NCBI GenBank assembly: GCA_964591255.1
Contig: CAZQAA010000055.1
Span: 1 to 8,497, forward strand
Direction: 5' to 3'
Source of the DNA: CAZQAA01 sp964591255
GTDB lineage: Bacteria; Desulfobacterota; DSM-4660; Desulfatiglandales; Desulfatiglandaceae
DNA length: 8,497 nucleotides
Notes under the pieces: generated by a model
Database searches by the model: none
What the model was told of the DNA's origin: nothing
The model's input: the letters and a program-made list of their open reading frames with translations, nothing else
Part shown: positions 6,376 to 8,497 of the stretch, piece after piece
Layout: each line of letters begins with the position of its first letter
Position numbering within the stretch: the stretch's first letter is position 1
Made by a program: the position numbers and the translations under genes

Positions 6376-8496
6376 CTACTTATATCCCCTTTTCCCATAT
6401 ACTTCTCTAGGTTTAATGCCGTCTGAAGGACCCACAATTCCCTCAATTTCCATGGCCTCGATCATACGGGCCGCCCTGTTGTAACCGACCCTTAACTTGC
6501 GTTGCAGCATGGAAATGGATGCCTGCCCAGATTTAAGGACGATTCTGACTGCCTCATCATATTTCTCATCCAATTCGATTTCCGCTTCTTCAGATTTTTC
6601 ATCTTTTGCTATATGGGATAATATTTCGTTATCATACTCTGGTTTTTTCTGTTTCCTTAGGAAGTCGGTTACAGCCTGCACTTCTTCTTCAGAGATAAAT
6701 GCCCCGTGAATCCTTTGGACACGTGCTACGCCAGGGGGCAAAAAGAGCATGTCGCCGTTTCCCAAAAGATTTTCCGCACCCATTGTATCCAGTATTGTCC
6801 TGGAATCTATTTTGGAAGAGACCTGAAAAGATATCCGTGTGGGGAAATTGGCCTTGATAATGCCCGTGAGGACATCGACGGAGGGCCGCTGAGTGGCAAT
6901 AATAAGATGTATGCCGGCGGCCCTGGCCATTTGAGCAAGTCTTGTAATAGCTTCTTCCACCTCTCTTGAAGATACCATCATTAAATCGGCTAACTCATCA
7001 ATGATAAGGATAAGGTATGGAAGAATGCCGTCTTTGCCTTTTTTGTCGTCTTGGGGCTCAATTTTTGTCCTCTTGAGTATCTTGCGGTTATAGGTTTCAA
7101 TATTTCTGACCCCCCTGTCTGAAAGAAGCATATAGCGTCTTTCCATCTCTTCCACTGCCCATTTAAGTGCCTTGGTGGCCTCTTTTGCCTGCGTTACGAC
7201 TGGATGAAGGAGGTGGGGAATGTCATGGTAGACGGAAAGTTCAATCCTCTTGGGATCAATCATCAACAGCCGCACAGTGTCGGGGGAGAGTTTGAACAGG
7301 ATGCTGTTTATCATGGTGTTGATACAGACACTCTTTCCTGTGCCTGTGGCACCTGCCACAAGGAGATGGGGCATTTTGGTAAGGTCAGTGATTACAGGCG
7401 TACCTGTAATATCCTTGCCCAGGGCAATCGGCAGCTTGTACTTGGAGTTTTTGTAGGAACTGCTTGATAGTATCTCTTTTAAGAGAACCATTTCTCTTTG
7501 ATTGTTAGGAATTTCAATTCCAATAGCAGCCTTTCCCGGTATGGGGGCGACAATTCGGATGCTGGGAGCCCTTAGGGTAAGGGCAAGGTCATCAGACAGG
7601 CCGGAGATTTTGCTTATTTTTACACCAGGTGCCGGTTTGTATTCATACATTGTTATTACAGGGCCCGCAAGAATCTCAACGACCTCTCCTTCTACTCCAA
7701 AATCCAGGAGCTTCCTCTCAAGATGCCGGGCATTCATTTCAAGGCTTTCCCGTTTTATTTCCACATCTTGTGGTTCTGGCGGATCGGTCAAAAGGTCCAG
7801 CGGAGGCAGTTTGAATTCTCCGGCAACATCCATGAATGGAAACATTTCCTGTTCAGGCATTTTTTCCTTTTGAAGGGAATCCTTGACGATGGTTACCTTC
7901 GGGCTTGACCTTATTTTTTTTCTGGCAGCCATGGTTTTGGCAGCCCTACGTTTTCTTTCCCTTCTCTTGGTTATTATATCCCTGATACGCCTGAACAGGC
8001 CCATGGCCCACAGGCCTAATCTGGAGAATATCTTGCCTAATGATAGTCGAGTAACAATCATTAGTGATATGACAAAGACACTTATAAAGAGTACATTTGC
8101 TCCAAAATAATTGAAAAATTTTTTGGTGGATTCGGCAAGTAACAGCCCAATTATTCCTCCCGGTGCGATGGCTTCGCCCTTGAATACCATTTTCTGAGGT
8201 GTCTGAAGATGTAAGGTCGCTGATGATGAAATGAGGAGAAAGATAGTAGCAGCGAAATTGGTGACAGAGGATGTTGAGGGAATCTTGCGGAATGAGAAAA
8301 CGGCTATGCAAAGGAAAATAATCACCAACCAAAAAGAGGAAAAGCCCATTAGGAAGAACAGGAGTCCTGACACGTGGGCACCGAAGGTACCGAAAAGATT
8401 GCGAGCTTTTCCAACAGGACCTGTTATATTCCAGAACAGCTGATCAGATGGACAAAAGGATAGGAGGCTTGTCCCTAAGAAGGCAGCTAAGAGCAG
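6376..8496 (-). CDS. ftsK: DNA translocase FtsK/SpoIIIE, N-terminus beyond the right edge
   Basis: This is the septal DNA motor that pumps chromosomal DNA during division and helps dimer resolution. Numbering from the GTG at 8373: hydrophobic membrane segments lie at about 3-28, 38-55 and 92-110, followed by a basic stretch (about 118-152, rich in R and K) and a short linker. Next are the alpha/beta motor domains, with Walker A GATGTGKS at 341-348 (bases 7330-7353), MIDPKRIELS near 371-380, Walker B LILIIDELADLM at about 454-465, and ATQRPSVDV. The C-terminal gamma winged helix (603-665) has the KOPS-reading pattern RVGYNRAARMIEAMEIEGIVGP. The frame continues without a stop to the window end, adding 41 residues including TSLLSFCPSDQLFW and GPVGKARNLFGTFGAH, which is typical FtsK N-terminal sequence. 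The GTG at 8373 is therefore internal. It ends directly against lolA. Confidence 0.96.
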   Translation of the reverse strand: MLLAAFLGTSLLSFCPSDQLFWNITGPVGKARNLFGTFGAHVSGLLFFLMGFSSFWLVIIFLCIAVFSFRKIPSTSSVTNFAATIFLLISSSATLHLQTPQKMVFKGEAIAPGGIIGLLLAESTKKFFNYFGANVLFISVFVISLMIVTRLSLGKIFSRLGLWAMGLFRRIRDIITKRRERKRRAAKTMAARKKIRSSPKVTIVKDSLQKEKMPEQEMFPFMDVAGEFKLPPLDLLTDPPEPQDVEIKRESLEMNARHLERKLLDFGVEGEVVEILAGPVITMYEYKPAPGVKISKISGLSDDLALTLRAPSIRIVAPIPGKAAIGIEIPNNQREMVLLKEILSSSSYKNSKYKLPIALGKDITGTPVITDLTKMPHLLVAGATGTGKSVCINTMINSILFKLSPDTVRLLMIDPKRIELSVYHDIPHLLHPVVTQAKEATKALKWAVEEMERRYMLLSDRGVRNIETYNRKILKRTKIEPQDDKKGKDGILPYLILIIDELADLMMVSSREVEEAITRLAQMARAAGIHLIIATQRPSVDVLTGIIKANFPTRISFQVSSKIDSRTILDTMGAENLLGNGDMLFLPPGVARVQRIHGAFISEEEVQAVTDFLRKQKKPEYDNEILSHIAKDEKSEEAEIELDEKYDEAVRIVLKSGQASISMLQRKLRVGYNRAARMIEAMEIEGIVGPSDGIKPREVYGKRGYK

Positions 8497-8497
8497 G

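Noticed and set aside
7502..7873. + strand ORF (123 codons) opposite ftsK
   Set aside because: It lies fully within the FtsK beta-domain and linker coding region and is serine/arginine-rich in the way antisense frames are.

Overview
The window looks like a chromosomal segment of an anaerobic, Gram-negative bacterium, most likely a member of the Desulfobacterota (the former Deltaproteobacteria, for example a sulfate reducer or a syntroph). Three things point there: an Mrp-type Fe-S carrier fused to an orange-protein (ORP)-like domain, a tandem pair of MinD-like ATPases carrying two [4Fe-4S] clusters each, and a lolA gene, which implies an outer membrane. The genus cannot be read from the sequence. 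No rRNA, tRNA, CRISPR array, insertion sequence or phage gene was seen.

Layout. The left part, 1-3740, lies on the + strand. It holds a MrpORP gene cut by the left edge, a 132-base gap, and then a tight three-gene unit: a small cysteine-rich CGGC-family protein, a TIGR04076-family protein, and a CoA-disulfide/persulfide reductase with a C-terminal rhodanese domain. Each gene of the unit has a strong Shine-Dalgarno sequence, and the gaps are 26 and 14 bases. After a 193-base intergenic region with a good sigma-70-like promoter, 3934-5652 encodes two paralogous MinD-like ATPases, each with an inserted two-cluster ferredoxin domain. These resemble the ATPases of the Desulfovibrio ORP complex. 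The right part, 5692-8497, is on the - strand and convergent with the ATPases. It is the housekeeping pair ftsK (DNA translocase, N-terminus beyond the right edge) and lolA (periplasmic lipoprotein chaperone), which abut with no gap and end at a likely terminator at 5667-5690.

How the genes may work together. The five complete + strand genes and MrpORP share a theme of metal-sulfur chemistry: Fe-S or Mo/Cu-S cluster handling (MrpORP and the ATPase pair) and sulfane-sulfur reduction or transfer (the rhodanese-reductase, flanked by two small cysteine-rich proteins of unknown function). A joint role is inference from gene order. Stand-alone ORP and the sigma-54 activator known from Desulfovibrio ORP operons are not in this window. 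Both edge genes are open to the window boundary, so the internal TTG (74) and GTG (8373) codons are not their true starts.
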